From: Sinimarinibacterium sp. NLF-5-8 | Lineage (GTDB): Bacteria; Pseudomonadota; Gammaproteobacteria; Nevskiales; Nevskiaceae | Direction: 5' to 3' | Length of the DNA: 64,000 nt | NCBI RefSeq assembly: GCF_010092425.1 | Contig: NZ_CP048030.1 | Coordinates: forward strand, 62,001 to 126,000 | Part shown: positions 1-10,065 of the stretch, piece by piece | Layout of the letters: each line of letters starts with the position of its first letter | Position numbering within the stretch: the first letter of the stretch is position 1 | Notes under the pieces: model-generated | What the model was told of the DNA's origin: nothing | Seen by the model: only the letters and a program-made list of their open reading frames with translations | Databases searched by the model: none | Program-made: the position numbers and the translations under genes

Positions 1-1
1 C

Positions 2-430
2 AATACCCTGGGACAAGGACGCTTTCGGGCGTATAGCGCGGGGAGTCATCCAGCGGGTCAGGTTCATCCGCTGGCGATCGAGCAATTGCAGACCCTGGCC
101 TATCCGGTGGAAACGCTGCGCAGCAAGAGCTGGGATGAGTTTACTAAGGCAGATGCGCCGGAATTGGATTGGGTGATCACCGTTTGCGATGCGGCGGCCG
201 GGCAAATCTGCCCCATCTGGCCCAATCGACCGGCAACGGCGCATTGGGGCTTTGAAGATCCGGCCTCGGTGCAAGGCGACGATGCACAAAGACGGCAGGC
301 GTTCTCCGAGGTGTTTGCACGCATCCGAAACTGTGTGCAGCAACTGGTGGACTTGCCTGTGGAGACGCTCGAATCTGCGACGCTCATCGATGCGCTCCGC
401 CGGATCGGCACAACGAGCGGGCAGGCTTGA
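2..430 (+). CDS. arsC: Arsenate reductase ArsC, low-molecular-weight phosphatase type (5' end outside window)
   Basis: The open frame runs in from the window edge and ends at the TGA at 428-430, so only the C-terminal ~142 residues are seen. Visible family features are AYSAGSHPAG, the conserved VITVCDAAAGQICPIWP stretch with its resolving-cysteine region, and HWGFEDPAS. These mark the thioredoxin-coupled, LMW-PTPase-like ArsC that reduces arsenate to arsenite in the cytoplasm. The catalytic CxxxxxR loop lies upstream of the window. The stop is only 4 bp from the ACR3 pump gene, which is the expected ars-operon partner because the arsenite product is then exported. Confidence 0.9.
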   Translation, partial: NTLGQGRFRAYSAGSHPAGQVHPLAIEQLQTLAYPVETLRSKSWDEFTKADAPELDWVITVCDAAAGQICPIWPNRPATAHWGFEDPASVQGDDAQRRQAFSEVFARIRNCVQQLVDLPVETLESATLIDALRRIGTTSGQA

Positions 431-434
431 AGGC

Positions 435-1457
435 ATGAACAATTTCGAGCGCTATCTCACGGTGTGGGTGACCCTGTGTATTGGTGTCGGGATTGTGCTG
501 GGGCAACTGTTGCCTGCTGTCTTTCAGGCGATTGGACGCATGACGATCGGCGAGGTTAATTTGCCGGTCGGCGTGCTGATCTGGGTCATGATCGTGCCGA
601 TGCTGGTCAAGATCGATTTCAGCACGCTGCATCAGGTGGGCAAGCACTGGCGAGGGATCGGCATCACGCTATTCGTGAACTGGGCAATCAAGCCTTTTTC
701 GATGGCGTTTTTAGGGTGGCTGTTCGTGCGGCAGGTGTTTGCCCCGGTTTTGCCGGAAGACCAGATCGAAAGCTACATCGCCGGACTGATTTTGCTCGCC
801 GCTGCGCCTTGTACCGCCATGGTGTTTGTGTGGAGTCGATTGACGCGGGGCGACCCGGCGTTCACCTTGACCCAGATAGCCTTGAACGACGTCATCATGA
901 TCCTGGCCTTTGCGCCGATCGTGGGGCTGCTACTGGGTATTTCTGCGATCACGGTTCCCTGGCTGACGTTATTGCTATCGGTCGTGCTTTATATCGTCGT
1001 GCCTGTGGTTCTGGCGCAGCTTTGGCGGCGCTACTTGCTGGCCCGGAGGCGAGATGTTTTTCAGCGGGTGATGCAAAAGACCGAGCCATGGGCAACGGGC
1101 GCGCTTTTGCTGACACTGGTTTTGCTGTTTGCCTTCCAAGGGGAGCAGATCATCCGCCAGCCTGTGGTGATTGCCATTCTGGCGGTGCCCATTCTGGTGC
1201 AGGTTTTTTTCAGCTCGACCCTGGCCTATGTGCTCAATCGGCAGGCAGGCGAAGCGCACGCCATTGCCTGCCCCTCGGCGCTCATTGGTGCCAGCAATTT
1301 CTTTGAGCTGGCGGTGGCAACGGCTATTGGGCTGTTTGGCCTGCATTCCGGCGCGGCATTGGCAACAGTCGTGGGCGTGCTGGTGGAAGTACCGGCTATG
1401 TTGCTGGTGGTTTATGCCGTCAATCGTTCAAGGCCGTGGTACGAGCGCGCGCGCTGA
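435..1457 (+). CDS. acr3: Arsenite efflux transporter, ACR3 family
   Basis: This 340-residue inner-membrane protein has about ten hydrophobic segments. It exports arsenite using the proton motive force. The diagnostic stretch AAPCTAMVFVWSRL (the transmembrane-4 cysteine of ACR3) is present, followed by GDPAFTLTQIALND and a late GASNFFELAVATAIGLFG segment; all are family hallmarks. The ATG at 435 was chosen because it gives the usual MNNFERYL-type start 4 bp after arsC. Longer upstream frames overlap arsC and look non-coding. The length matches bacterial ACR3 (about 340-350). It is sometimes labelled ArsB, but it is not of the E. coli ArsB family. Confidence 0.93.
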   Translation: MNNFERYLTVWVTLCIGVGIVLGQLLPAVFQAIGRMTIGEVNLPVGVLIWVMIVPMLVKIDFSTLHQVGKHWRGIGITLFVNWAIKPFSMAFLGWLFVRQVFAPVLPEDQIESYIAGLILLAAAPCTAMVFVWSRLTRGDPAFTLTQIALNDVIMILAFAPIVGLLLGISAITVPWLTLLLSVVLYIVVPVVLAQLWRRYLLARRRDVFQRVMQKTEPWATGALLLTLVLLFAFQGEQIIRQPVVIAILAVPILVQVFFSSTLAYVLNRQAGEAHAIACPSALIGASNFFELAVATAIGLFGLHSGAALATVVGVLVEVPAMLLVVYAVNRSRPWYERAR

Positions 1458-1493
1458 TATTTGGAGCTGCGCGCGATTTATTTTGTTTGACCC

Positions 1494-1519
1494 CTTGAAT
1501 CTGAAAAAGCCGTCCCCAA
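1494..1519 (+). promoter_or_regulatory. Sigma-32 heat-shock promoter of groESL
   Basis: The sequence shows CTTGAA (1494-1499), a 14-bp spacer and CCCCAA (1514-1519). This matches the RpoH consensus CTTGAA-N13/15-CCCCAT almost perfectly, and it lies about 100 bp upstream of groES. The CIRCE operator starts 4 bp downstream, so repressor bound there would cover the transcription start. Confidence 0.85.
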
Positions 1520-1522
1520 CAA

Positions 1523-1549
1523 TTAGCAGCCTCCACTGGTGAGTGCTAA
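1523..1549 (+). promoter_or_regulatory. CIRCE operator (HrcA binding site) of groESL
   Basis: TTAGCAGCC, nine bases, then GAGTGCTAA. This matches 16 of 18 positions of the CIRCE consensus (TTAGCACTC-N9-GAGTGCTAA); the right half is perfect and the left half has two mismatches. It sits directly after the sigma-32 -10 element. A further right-half-like copy, GAGTGCTGAC, occurs 30 bp downstream at 1571-1580. The layout implies combined HrcA repression and RpoH activation. Confidence 0.8.
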
Positions 1550-1620
1550 CAACGCGCAATGACGCGGCGTGAGTGCTGACGTGGTGGACTCTTAACTCAT
1601 TGAAACCTTGGAGATTGGTA

Positions 1621-1911
1621 ATGAACTTGCGCCCTTTGAACGATCGCGTGATCGTCAAGCGTCTGGAAGAAGAAAAGAAATCAGCCGGTGGCATCATCAT
1701 CCCCGACAGCGCGGCTGAGAAGCCGGCGCGCGGTGAAGTTCTGGCGGTGGGGCCGGGCAAGAAAGATGACGATGGCGATGTGATTCCCATGGATGTCAAA
1801 AAAGGCGACGTGGTGCTGTTTGGCAAATACTCCGGCACCGAGGTCAAGGTTGATGGACAGGATGTACTGGTGATGCGCGAAGACGACATCCTCGCCGTAT
1901 TCACCAAGTAA
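1621..1911 (+). CDS. groES: Co-chaperonin GroES
   Basis: This 96-residue heptameric lid of the GroEL cage acts in the cytoplasm. The N-terminus [18 protein letters not shown] and the mobile-loop region [17 protein letters not shown] are typical. The C-terminal half carries [26 protein letters not shown]. The ATG at 1621 has a GGAG about 7 bp upstream. An upstream in-frame extension from 1573 reads through the leader and is discarded. The gene is first in the groES-groEL operon with a 66-bp gap to groEL. Confidence 0.98.
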   Translation: MNLRPLNDRVIVKRLEEEKKSAGGIIIPDSAAEKPARGEVLAVGPGKKDDDGDVIPMDVKKGDVVLFGKYSGTEVKVDGQDVLVMREDDILAVFTK

Positions 1912-3621
<1,710 letters not shown>

Positions 3622-3652
3622 AGCCAACCCTCCAGCGTCTTGACAAAGACGT

Positions 3653-3682
3653 CACAAAGCCCCGCTCCGGCGGGGCTTTGTG
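3653..3682 (+). terminator. Hairpin terminator after groESL
   Basis: A perfect 13-bp stem (CACAAAGCCCCGC / GCGGGGCTTTGTG) closes a TCCG tetraloop 31 bp after groEL. There is no clear T-run on the plus strand, so termination may be partial, or the TTTG within the arm may serve. Confidence 0.75.
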
Positions 3683-3720
3683 CATCATGCGCAGACAAAA
3701 ATAACGGTGAGGCGCGCGCG

Positions 3721-4680
3721 GTGAAATCGTTTGAACACGTTTACAAATTGCATCGACTGCTCAAGTCGCGCCGCTATCCGGTGACGATGCAAACCATCCA
3801 GGATGAGCTGGGCTGTTCGCTGGCGACGGCCAAGCGTGTTCTGGCGTATTTGCGCGACGTTCTCGGCGCGCCGCTGGAAACTTCACGCCAGCCGCGCGGT
3901 TATCGCTATGTCACGGAGGCCTATGAGCTGCCCGGCTTCTGGTTTTCATCGCAGGAATTGCAGGCGCTGTTGACGTTGCAGCAACTGCTGACGACGTTTC
4001 AGCCGGGGTTGCTGGATCATGCGTTGGCACCGCTGCGCAGCCGGATCGCCGAGATTTTGCACTCCCAGGGCGCCAGCAGCAGCATTCATCGCCTGCGTCT
4101 GCTGCGCAGTGCCGCGCGTTCTGCCGGAGCGTGCTTTGCCGATATTGCCAGCGCCGTCTTGCAGCGCCAGCGTGTGCAGATTGCCTATGCCGCGCGCAGC
4201 AGTGGTGTGGTCACCGAACGTGAAATCTCGCCGCAGCGGCTGACGCATTACCGCGACAACTGGTATCTGGATGCTTGGTGCCATCGCGCCCAGGGGCTGC
4301 GCACGTTTGCGCTGGACTGCATTCGTCAGGTCACGCCCTTGAACACGCGCGCGCAGGATGTGGCGGAGGGGCTGCTGGAACAAGAACTGGGCGGCTCCTA
4401 CGGTATTTTGTCGGGGGCCCCCACGGCAACCGCCGTGTTGCGCTTTACAGCCACGCGCGCGCGCTGGGTGGCCGATGAGCGCTGGCATCCCGACCAGCAG
4501 AGCCAGTGGCTGAACGATGGCCGCTTTGAACTTCGCGTGCCGTTTCATCACAGCGATGAGTTGATTCTGGACATCCTGCGCTACGGCGATGATGTCGAAG
4601 TGGTGGCGCCAGCGAATTTGCGTAGTGCCGTCAGCCAGCGCCTCACCCGCGCGCTTGCGCAATACACGAGCCCTCACTGA
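3721..4680 (+). CDS. WYL-domain transcriptional regulator (YafY/PafC type)
   Basis: This 319-residue putative DNA-binding regulator has an N-terminal winged helix-turn-helix (about residues 1-65: KLHRLLKSRRYPVTMQ, then a TAKRVLAYLRD helix). A WYL domain follows, with the signature NWYLDAWCH near residue 180, and then a C-terminal WCX-like extension. WYL domains sense ligands such as nucleic acids or nucleotides, so the target is unknown. The GTG at 3721 was chosen because it follows a GGTGAGG ribosome-binding site; the longer ATG at 3640 would read through the groESL terminator. It is a single gene with no obvious partner. Confidence 0.8.
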   Translation: MKSFEHVYKLHRLLKSRRYPVTMQTIQDELGCSLATAKRVLAYLRDVLGAPLETSRQPRGYRYVTEAYELPGFWFSSQELQALLTLQQLLTTFQPGLLDHALAPLRSRIAEILHSQGASSSIHRLRLLRSAARSAGACFADIASAVLQRQRVQIAYAARSSGVVTEREISPQRLTHYRDNWYLDAWCHRAQGLRTFALDCIRQVTPLNTRAQDVAEGLLEQELGGSYGILSGAPTATAVLRFTATRARWVADERWHPDQQSQWLNDGRFELRVPFHHSDELILDILRYGDDVEVVAPANLRSAVSQRLTRALAQYTSPH

Positions 4681-4794
4681 CCCATCTGCCAGGGCATGCG
4701 GCACTCAATGCGCGCGCGCTCATTCAAAGCTCATGTTTTGAGCCTTGTTGTCGGCACACTGCCCATTGTCGATTACAACCGCAGGAGAAAAGAC

Positions 4795-5001
4795 ATGAAT
4801 ACCGATACATTGCCCTTCGCCGTTCAGCTCAGTGCCGATCGCCGGTATCTCACGGTGCGCATTCCCGTGCAGGCGTTGCCGGCTGACTTGCGTCGCCAGC
4901 CTTCGGCGCTGAACGTGCGTTTGATGCCGGAGCAAAAGCAGGTCAAGCAGCAGGCCTGGCGGCGCTGGGTGCCGGATTATTTGCTGGCGCTGGCACGCTG
5001 A
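4795..5001 (+). CDS. Hypothetical 68-residue protein
   Basis: A small soluble protein with no family I recognise. The ATG at 4795 is preceded by AGGAG at a good distance, which supports translation, and codon use matches the neighbours. The sequence is polar with an N-terminal beta-like half (FAVQLSADRRYLTVRIPV) and a basic C-terminus (KQVKQQAWRRWVPDYLLALAR). It stands alone between the WYL regulator and the PF10118 gene. An in-frame extension back to 4696 lacks a ribosome-binding site. Confidence 0.6.
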   Translation: MNTDTLPFAVQLSADRRYLTVRIPVQALPADLRRQPSALNVRLMPEQKQVKQQAWRRWVPDYLLALAR

Positions 5002-5123
5002 GCCAGGCACTTGAGCGATCATCACAATATCTGTTGCAGCCATGCTAATTTGGCCTGCGCCATGCCCAGATTGGCAGAGTGATGCCGGGTGTGTATTTTG
5101 GATGAACGATGAGGAGCTGAGCG

Positions 5124-6005
5124 ATGAAGCACCATGAGCCACGCCAAATAACCCCGCGTGTTGGCCCCGAGCTGGATCTGGAGGGGGATATCCCGCGCTA
5201 CTGGTTTGCCGGCGATGCCTTCAAGACCCGGCTTTTTGATGCGATGTCGCTGTTGTTTCCGGAGGGCGAAAAATTCTTCATCAGCTGCGTGCGCGATTAC
5301 CGCGAAAAGATCACCGACTCCGGGATGCAGCAGCAGGTCAAGGACTTTATTTATCAGGAAGGGCAGCACGGTTCGGTGCACACACGCTTCAACAACCGGC
5401 TCAAGGCGCAAGGCATTGCGGTGGAGAAGATTTTGCAAAGCCAGCGCGACATCATGTTTGGCTACTTTCGCAAAAAATTCCCGGCGGTCTATACGCTAGG
5501 GCAAACCGTGGCTGCCGAACATTTGACCGCGATGATGGCGCATACCTTTTTTGGCAATAACATGTTCGCCGATGCCGATCCGCGGATTCGGGCGATGTAT
5601 GCCTGGCATGCGGTCGAAGAAATCGAGCACAAGGCCGTGGCATTCGATGTTTTCAGGCACGTGGCCAAGGGCGGTTATGCGGTGCGCGCACTGAGCATGG
5701 TGCAGGTATCGATCTCATTTCCGCTGCATGTTTTTTTGATCATGCGCTATATGTTCAAGGTTGATGAGGTGCCCGATCGCGGCCGGGTATGGCTCAAGGG
5801 GTTGTGGTGGTTGTACAAGCCGGGCGGCGTATGCGCGCGCATGCTCGGCGATTATCTGGCGTTTTTTGCCCCCGGCTTTCACCCTTGGCAACGGGGTGAC
5901 ATGCAGGTTTATCGGCGTTGGCTGGCGGCCTATGCCCGGCATGACGGCGATGCCGTTGCCGCAGCCGATGCGGTGATCCGGCATACATTGGCCGAAGCCG
6001 CCTGA
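5124..6005 (+). CDS. Metal-dependent hydrolase-like protein, PF10118 family
   Basis: This 293-residue cytoplasmic protein is rich in helices. Conserved His/Glu clusters are YQEGQHGSVH, AAEHLTAMMAHTFFG and WHAVEEIEHKAVAFDVF, spaced as in the PF10118 'predicted metal-dependent hydrolase' family, whose fold resembles ferritin-like di-iron proteins. No substrate is established. Members are common near fatty-acid or hydrocarbon genes in gammaproteobacteria. A GAGGAG sits 12 bp before the ATG. It is monocistronic with a 122-bp upstream gap. Confidence 0.8.
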   Translation: MKHHEPRQITPRVGPELDLEGDIPRYWFAGDAFKTRLFDAMSLLFPEGEKFFISCVRDYREKITDSGMQQQVKDFIYQEGQHGSVHTRFNNRLKAQGIAVEKILQSQRDIMFGYFRKKFPAVYTLGQTVAAEHLTAMMAHTFFGNNMFADADPRIRAMYAWHAVEEIEHKAVAFDVFRHVAKGGYAVRALSMVQVSISFPLHVFLIMRYMFKVDEVPDRGRVWLKGLWWLYKPGGVCARMLGDYLAFFAPGFHPWQRGDMQVYRRWLAAYARHDGDAVAAADAVIRHTLAEAA

Positions 6006-6121
6006 AAAATTGCACGCAGCGTCCAGAAGCGCCAGGGGTTTGCGGCTAGAATGGTGCGATCCGCTCACAGGTATCGCGCCGGATTGGACTGGCGCTTGGC
6101 AAATCAATCGAAGGAGTCACG

Positions 6122-7558
6122 ATGAGTAACGAGTACGACGTCGTCGTCATCGGTGGTGGTCCCGCTGGCTACCCTTGCGCAATCCGCGCAGCGCAGCTCG
6201 GATTCAAGACCGCATGTATCGATGCCTGGGTCAACAAGGACGACACCCCTGCATTCGGCGGCACCTGTCTCAATGCGGGCTGCATCCCGTCCAAGGCGCT
6301 GCTGGAATCCTCCGAGTTGCTGCACCGGATGCAACATGAAGCCAGTGCGCACGGCATTGTCAGTGGCGACGTGGCTATTGACGTGGCCAAGATGCAGGCG
6401 CGCAAGGATGCCATTTCCAAACAGCTCACCGGCGGCATCAAGCAATTGTTTGCGGCCAACAAGGTCACCGGCCTGCAGGGCAAGGGCAAGCTGCTGGGCG
6501 ATGGCCAGGTCGAGTTCACGGCGCATGATGGCAAGACCGAAGTGCTCAAGGGCAAGTACATCGTCATTGCCACAGGCTCCGAGCCGGTGAACCTGAAGAT
6601 TGCGCCGATCGACAATCAGAACATCGTTGATTCCTGGGGGGCGTTGGACTTTACCGAAGTGCCCGGCACGCTGGGGATCATCGGCGCCGGGGTGATTGGC
6701 GTGGAGCTTGGCAGTGTCTGGAGCCGCCTGGGGGCCAAGACGGTGATTCTGGAGGCGATGAGTGAATTTTTGCCGATGGTCGATCGCCAGATCGCCAAGG
6801 AAGCGCAGCGCCACCTGAGCAAGCAGGGGCTGGATATCCGGCTGGGCGCCAAGGTCAGCACGGCCAAGGCCGAGGGCGGCAAGGTCAAGGTTGATTTCGA
6901 GATGGGCGGCCAAGCCAAATCCGAAACATTCGACAAACTCATTGTTGCTGTGGGGCGACGCCCGTTCACCCAGGGGTTGGGGGTGGAAACGGTGGGCGTT
7001 GCGCTGGATGAGCGCGGATTTGTCAAGGTCGATGATCACTACAAAACCAATGTCCAGGGCATCTATGCCATCGGCGATGTGATTGGCGGCGCGATGCTGG
7101 CGCACAAAGGGATCGAAGAAGGTGTGGCACTGGCCGAACAACTGGCCGGCCACCACACCCAGGTCAATTACAACGCCATTCCCAGCGTGGTGTACACCGC
7201 GCCGGAGATTGCCTGGGTCGGCTTGTCGGAGGAGCAGGCCAAGGCCAAGGGGTATGAAGTCAAGACCGGCACCGGACCGTTTGCCGCCAATGGCCGCGCC
7301 AAGGCAATGGAGCAGGCGGCTGGCAGCATCAAGGTCATTGCCGATGTCAAGACCGATCGCATCCTCGGCGTGCATATGGTCGGGCCATATGTCTCCGAAC
7401 TTCTGGCCGAGGCCGTGCTGGGGCTGGAGTTTGCCGCAACCTGCGAAGACATCGCCCTGACCATGCATGGTCATCCGTCTTTGTCCGAGAACTTCCATGA
7501 AGCCGTGCTGCTTGTGGATGGGCGCGCGGTGCATGCGGTGAACAAGCCGCGCAAATGA
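6122..7558 (+). CDS. lpdA: Dihydrolipoyl dehydrogenase (E3)
   Basis: This 478-residue flavoprotein reoxidises lipoyl groups of 2-oxoacid dehydrogenase complexes with NAD+. It has an N-terminal FAD motif (VVVIGGGPAG), the redox disulfide GGTCLNAGCIPSK (Cys49/Cys54), a second Rossmann motif (GIIGAGVIGVELGSVW), and a C-terminal dimer domain with the catalytic HGHPSLSE (His-Pro-Ser). AAGGAG precedes the ATG. No E1 or E2 gene is next to it; such stand-alone E3 genes usually serve the 2-oxoglutarate complex. Its stop is close to the following outer-membrane gene. Confidence 0.97.
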   Translation: MSNEYDVVVIGGGPAGYPCAIRAAQLGFKTACIDAWVNKDDTPAFGGTCLNAGCIPSKALLESSELLHRMQHEASAHGIVSGDVAIDVAKMQARKDAISKQLTGGIKQLFAANKVTGLQGKGKLLGDGQVEFTAHDGKTEVLKGKYIVIATGSEPVNLKIAPIDNQNIVDSWGALDFTEVPGTLGIIGAGVIGVELGSVWSRLGAKTVILEAMSEFLPMVDRQIAKEAQRHLSKQGLDIRLGAKVSTAKAEGGKVKVDFEMGGQAKSETFDKLIVAVGRRPFTQGLGVETVGVALDERGFVKVDDHYKTNVQGIYAIGDVIGGAMLAHKGIEEGVALAEQLAGHHTQVNYNAIPSVVYTAPEIAWVGLSEEQAKAKGYEVKTGTGPFAANGRAKAMEQAAGSIKVIADVKTDRILGVHMVGPYVSELLAEAVLGLEFAATCEDIALTMHGHPSLSENFHEAVLLVDGRAVHAVNKPRK

Positions 7559-7581
7559 TAAATTTTCAATCAAGGATTTTT

Positions 7582-8190
7582 ATGCTGTTCAAAACATTTA
7601 AAGCTGCCGCAGTGGCCGCCAGTGCGACTGCTTGTGCCGTGGCGTTCAGCGCCCCCGCGCGCGCCGATACGGTGAGCCTGAATATTGGCGAGCACAACGT
7701 TGCGCTGGCCATGCAAGGGCCGATGCAGCGTCTGTTTGGTGGCGCCGATGGCATGTACGACGTTGGCGCTTTGTTCCACGAATACCGCAATGCACATGAC
7801 TTTGCGATGGCGCACGCCGGGTTTCTGGCCACCGGCGATGCCGGTGCGCGCGATTTCAAACTTACGGGTGGATTGGGCGTGCGCGCGGTCTATCTGCATT
7901 TGGCCGACAACAATGGCGGCGCATTGGCGCCCGGTGGATTCATGCAGGCGCGCGTGCCCGAGTTTGAGCGCATCGGCGTGATGGCGTATGGCTATTACTC
8001 GCCGAGCATCCTCACGTTTGCGCGGTTCGATCGCTACCGTGAAGTCGGCTTGCGTGTGGATTATCAGGTGCTGCGCAATGCGTCGGTTTATACCGGGTAC
8101 CGCAACGTCAACCTCAAATACGATGCCGCGCCGCGCGCGCATTTGACGGTAGACAATGGTTGGCACCTGGGCATGCAATTGGTGTTTTGA
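7582..8190 (+). CDS. YfaZ-like outer-membrane beta-barrel protein
   Basis: A 202-residue exported protein. The ATG at 7582 gives a clean signal peptide (MLFKTFKAAAVAASATACAV, then FSAPARA-D) and has AAGGA 5-6 bp upstream. The alternative ATG at 7555, which overlaps the lpdA stop, spoils the signal. The mature part alternates hydrophobic and polar residues in about eight strands (for example GIGVMAYGYYSPSIL, VDYQVLRNASVYTGYRNV) and ends in phenylalanine (GMQLVF), the outer-membrane insertion signal. It resembles the YfaZ family of uncharacterised outer-membrane proteins; the function is unknown. Confidence 0.7.
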   Translation: MLFKTFKAAAVAASATACAVAFSAPARADTVSLNIGEHNVALAMQGPMQRLFGGADGMYDVGALFHEYRNAHDFAMAHAGFLATGDAGARDFKLTGGLGVRAVYLHLADNNGGALAPGGFMQARVPEFERIGVMAYGYYSPSILTFARFDRYREVGLRVDYQVLRNASVYTGYRNVNLKYDAAPRAHLTVDNGWHLGMQLVF

Positions 8191-8206
8191 TCGCTAGGAC
8201 AAAGCA

Positions 8207-8923
8207 ATGGGACGTGGGCCGAGTATTGCCGCGCGCAAGGGCGCGGAAGATGCACGACGGGGCAAGCTGTTTACCAAGTTCATCCGCGAAATCACGGTTG
8301 CCGCGCGCACAGGCGGGGGTGATCCCAAAACCAATCCGCGTTTGCGCTTGGTGCTGGACAAGGCGCTGGCTGCAAATATGAGCAAAGACACCATCGAGCG
8401 CGCGATCAAGCGCGGCTCGGGGGCGGCGGACGATGCCAGTTTTGAAGAAATCCGCTACGAAGGCTACGGCCCTGGCGGGGTTGCCATCATGGTCGATTGC
8501 ATGACCGACAACCCCACCCGCACCGTGGCCGATGTGCGCCATGCGTTTACCAAGCATGGGGGCAATATGGGCACTTCCGGCGCGGTGAGCTATTTGTTCA
8601 GCCATGTCGGGCAGATCTTTCTGGATGCGGCAGACGGGCTTGAAGACAAGGTGATGGAGATTGCCCTGGATGCCGGCGCCGATGATGTGCTCAGCGAGGC
8701 GGGCTTTATCGAAGTCATCACCACACCGGAGGCGCTGGAAGGCGTCAAGCAAGCTTTGATCGATGCACAGCTGCTGCTGGTTCAGGCCGATGTGATGATG
8801 CGTCCGGCGACGATGGTCAACCCCGGTGAACACGCCGAACAGGTACAAAAGATCATCGACATGCTTGAAGATCTCGACGACGTGCAAAAGGTCTATTCCA
8901 ACGCCGACCTTGAACACGCCTGA
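8207..8923 (+). CDS. yebC: YebC/PmpR-family protein
   Basis: A 238-residue member of the YebC/TACO1 family, annotated as transcriptional regulators and more recently linked to translation of difficult motifs. The N-terminus MGRGPSIAARKGAEDARRGK, with LFTKFIREITVAAR after it, replaces the E. coli MAGHSKWANIKHRK form and resembles xanthomonad proteins. MSKDTIERAIKRGSG and YEGYGPGGVA are family signatures. It lies directly upstream of ruvC, the common gammaproteobacterial arrangement, and is likely co-transcribed with ruvCAB. Confidence 0.95.
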   Translation: MGRGPSIAARKGAEDARRGKLFTKFIREITVAARTGGGDPKTNPRLRLVLDKALAANMSKDTIERAIKRGSGAADDASFEEIRYEGYGPGGVAIMVDCMTDNPTRTVADVRHAFTKHGGNMGTSGAVSYLFSHVGQIFLDAADGLEDKVMEIALDAGADDVLSEAGFIEVITTPEALEGVKQALIDAQLLLVQADVMMRPATMVNPGEHAEQVQKIIDMLEDLDDVQKVYSNADLEHA

Positions 8924-8947
8924 GTCCGGCGCGGGGCGGCGCGCGCG

Positions 8948-9463
8948 ATGATTCGCATCCTCGGCATTGATCCCGGCTCGCGGTATACCGGCTACGGGAT
9001 CGTGGACTGTGACCGTGGCCGCCAGCAGTTGGTGGCATGCGGGCGGATCAAGGCCGGCGAGGGTGAAATGGGTGGGCGCCTGGTCACGATTGATGCTGAA
9101 TTGCGCGCGCTTTTGCTTGAATATCAGCCGGTCGAAGCGGCATTCGAGCAAGTGTTTGTCCAGCACAACGTTCGCAGTGCATTGGTACTGGGACAGGCGC
9201 GCGGTGTGGCACTGTGTGCTGCGGCGCGCGCCGGACTGACGATTGCCGAATATGCGCCCACACAAATCAAGAGTGCGCTCACCGGCAGCGGGCGCGCAGA
9301 AAAGGATCAGGTGCAGCACATGGTCAAACTGTTACTCAAAGTCCAGGGCAAAATGGCGGCCGATGCGGCCGATGCTCTGGCCGTTGCGTTGACGCATGCA
9401 CAGGTTCGCAATACGCGGCAGCGCACGGGGCTGGCGCTGGTAGGCAGCTGGAAGCGCGCATGA
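8948..9463 (+). CDS. ruvC: Holliday junction resolvase RuvC
   Basis: A 171-residue endonuclease that cuts four-way junctions. The RNase H-like fold motifs are present: ILGIDPGSRYTGYG carrying the first catalytic Asp, the central acidic segment AAFEQVFVQHN, and the C-terminal pair in MAADAADALAVALTHA. The length equals E. coli RuvC. Its stop overlaps the ruvA start (ATGA), so translation is coupled. Confidence 0.98.
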   Translation: MIRILGIDPGSRYTGYGIVDCDRGRQQLVACGRIKAGEGEMGGRLVTIDAELRALLLEYQPVEAAFEQVFVQHNVRSALVLGQARGVALCAAARAGLTIAEYAPTQIKSALTGSGRAEKDQVQHMVKLLLKVQGKMAADAADALAVALTHAQVRNTRQRTGLALVGSWKRA

Positions 9464-10065
9464 TCGGACGATTGCAAGGACGTTTACTCAGCAAGCAACC
9501 GCCTGCATTGCTGATTGATGTGGGCGGTGTTGGCTATGAAGTCGAAGCGCCGATGTCCACGTTCTATCAACTGCCGCCGGTCGGTGAAACCGCCGTTTTG
9601 CATACGCACCTGGTGGTTCGTGACGATGCGCACCTGCTGTACGGATTTGCCTCGACAACCGAAAAAAACCTGTTCCGTCTGTTGACCACGCGTGTTTCCG
9701 GCGTCGGGCCCAAGCTGGGGCTGGCGATTTTGTCGGGTGTGGGGGTCGATGAGTTCTGGAACATCGTGCGTGCGGGCGACATTGCCCGGCTGTCGCGGAT
9801 TCCCGGCATTGGCAAAAAAACCGCCGAGCGGCTGATTCTGGAAATGCGTGATCGCGCCGATCACGCGCCAACTGTCGCCGGCGTGACCCTGCCTGCCGGC
9901 GCGGGCCGCCAAACGCCAACCACGCCGTTGGATGAAGCTCGCAGCGCACTGGCGGCATTGGGCTACAAACCTGCCGAAGTGCAACGCTTTACCGACGCCG
10001 TTTACCAGGAGGGCATGAGCACCGAGCAGATCATCCAGGAGGCGCTGCGGCGCGCGGTGCGATGA
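9460..10065 (+). CDS. ruvA: Holliday junction branch-migration protein RuvA
   Basis: A 201-residue DNA-binding tetramer that recruits RuvB. It has the N-terminal OB fold ([20 protein letters not shown]), tandem helix-hairpin-helix motifs ([32 protein letters not shown]), a flexible linker, and the C-terminal RuvB-binding domain ([15 protein letters not shown]). The ATG overlaps the ruvC stop and the TGA overlaps the ruvB start. A longer frame starting at 9214 inside ruvC is rejected because E. coli RuvA is about 203 residues. Confidence 0.98.
   Translation: MIGRLQGRLLSKQPPALLIDVGGVGYEVEAPMSTFYQLPPVGETAVLHTHLVVRDDAHLLYGFASTTEKNLFRLLTTRVSGVGPKLGLAILSGVGVDEFWNIVRAGDIARLSRIPGIGKKTAERLILEMRDRADHAPTVAGVTLPAGAGRQTPTTPLDEARSALAALGYKPAEVQRFTDAVYQEGMSTEQIIQEALRRAVR

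Noticed and set aside
3640-3720. Upstream start of the WYL regulator
   Set aside because: It would lie within the groESL terminator and encode non-conserved residues.
6104-7573. 489-codon antisense frame over lpdA
   Set aside because: Mirrors codon bias of lpdA; unnatural composition and no ribosome-binding site.
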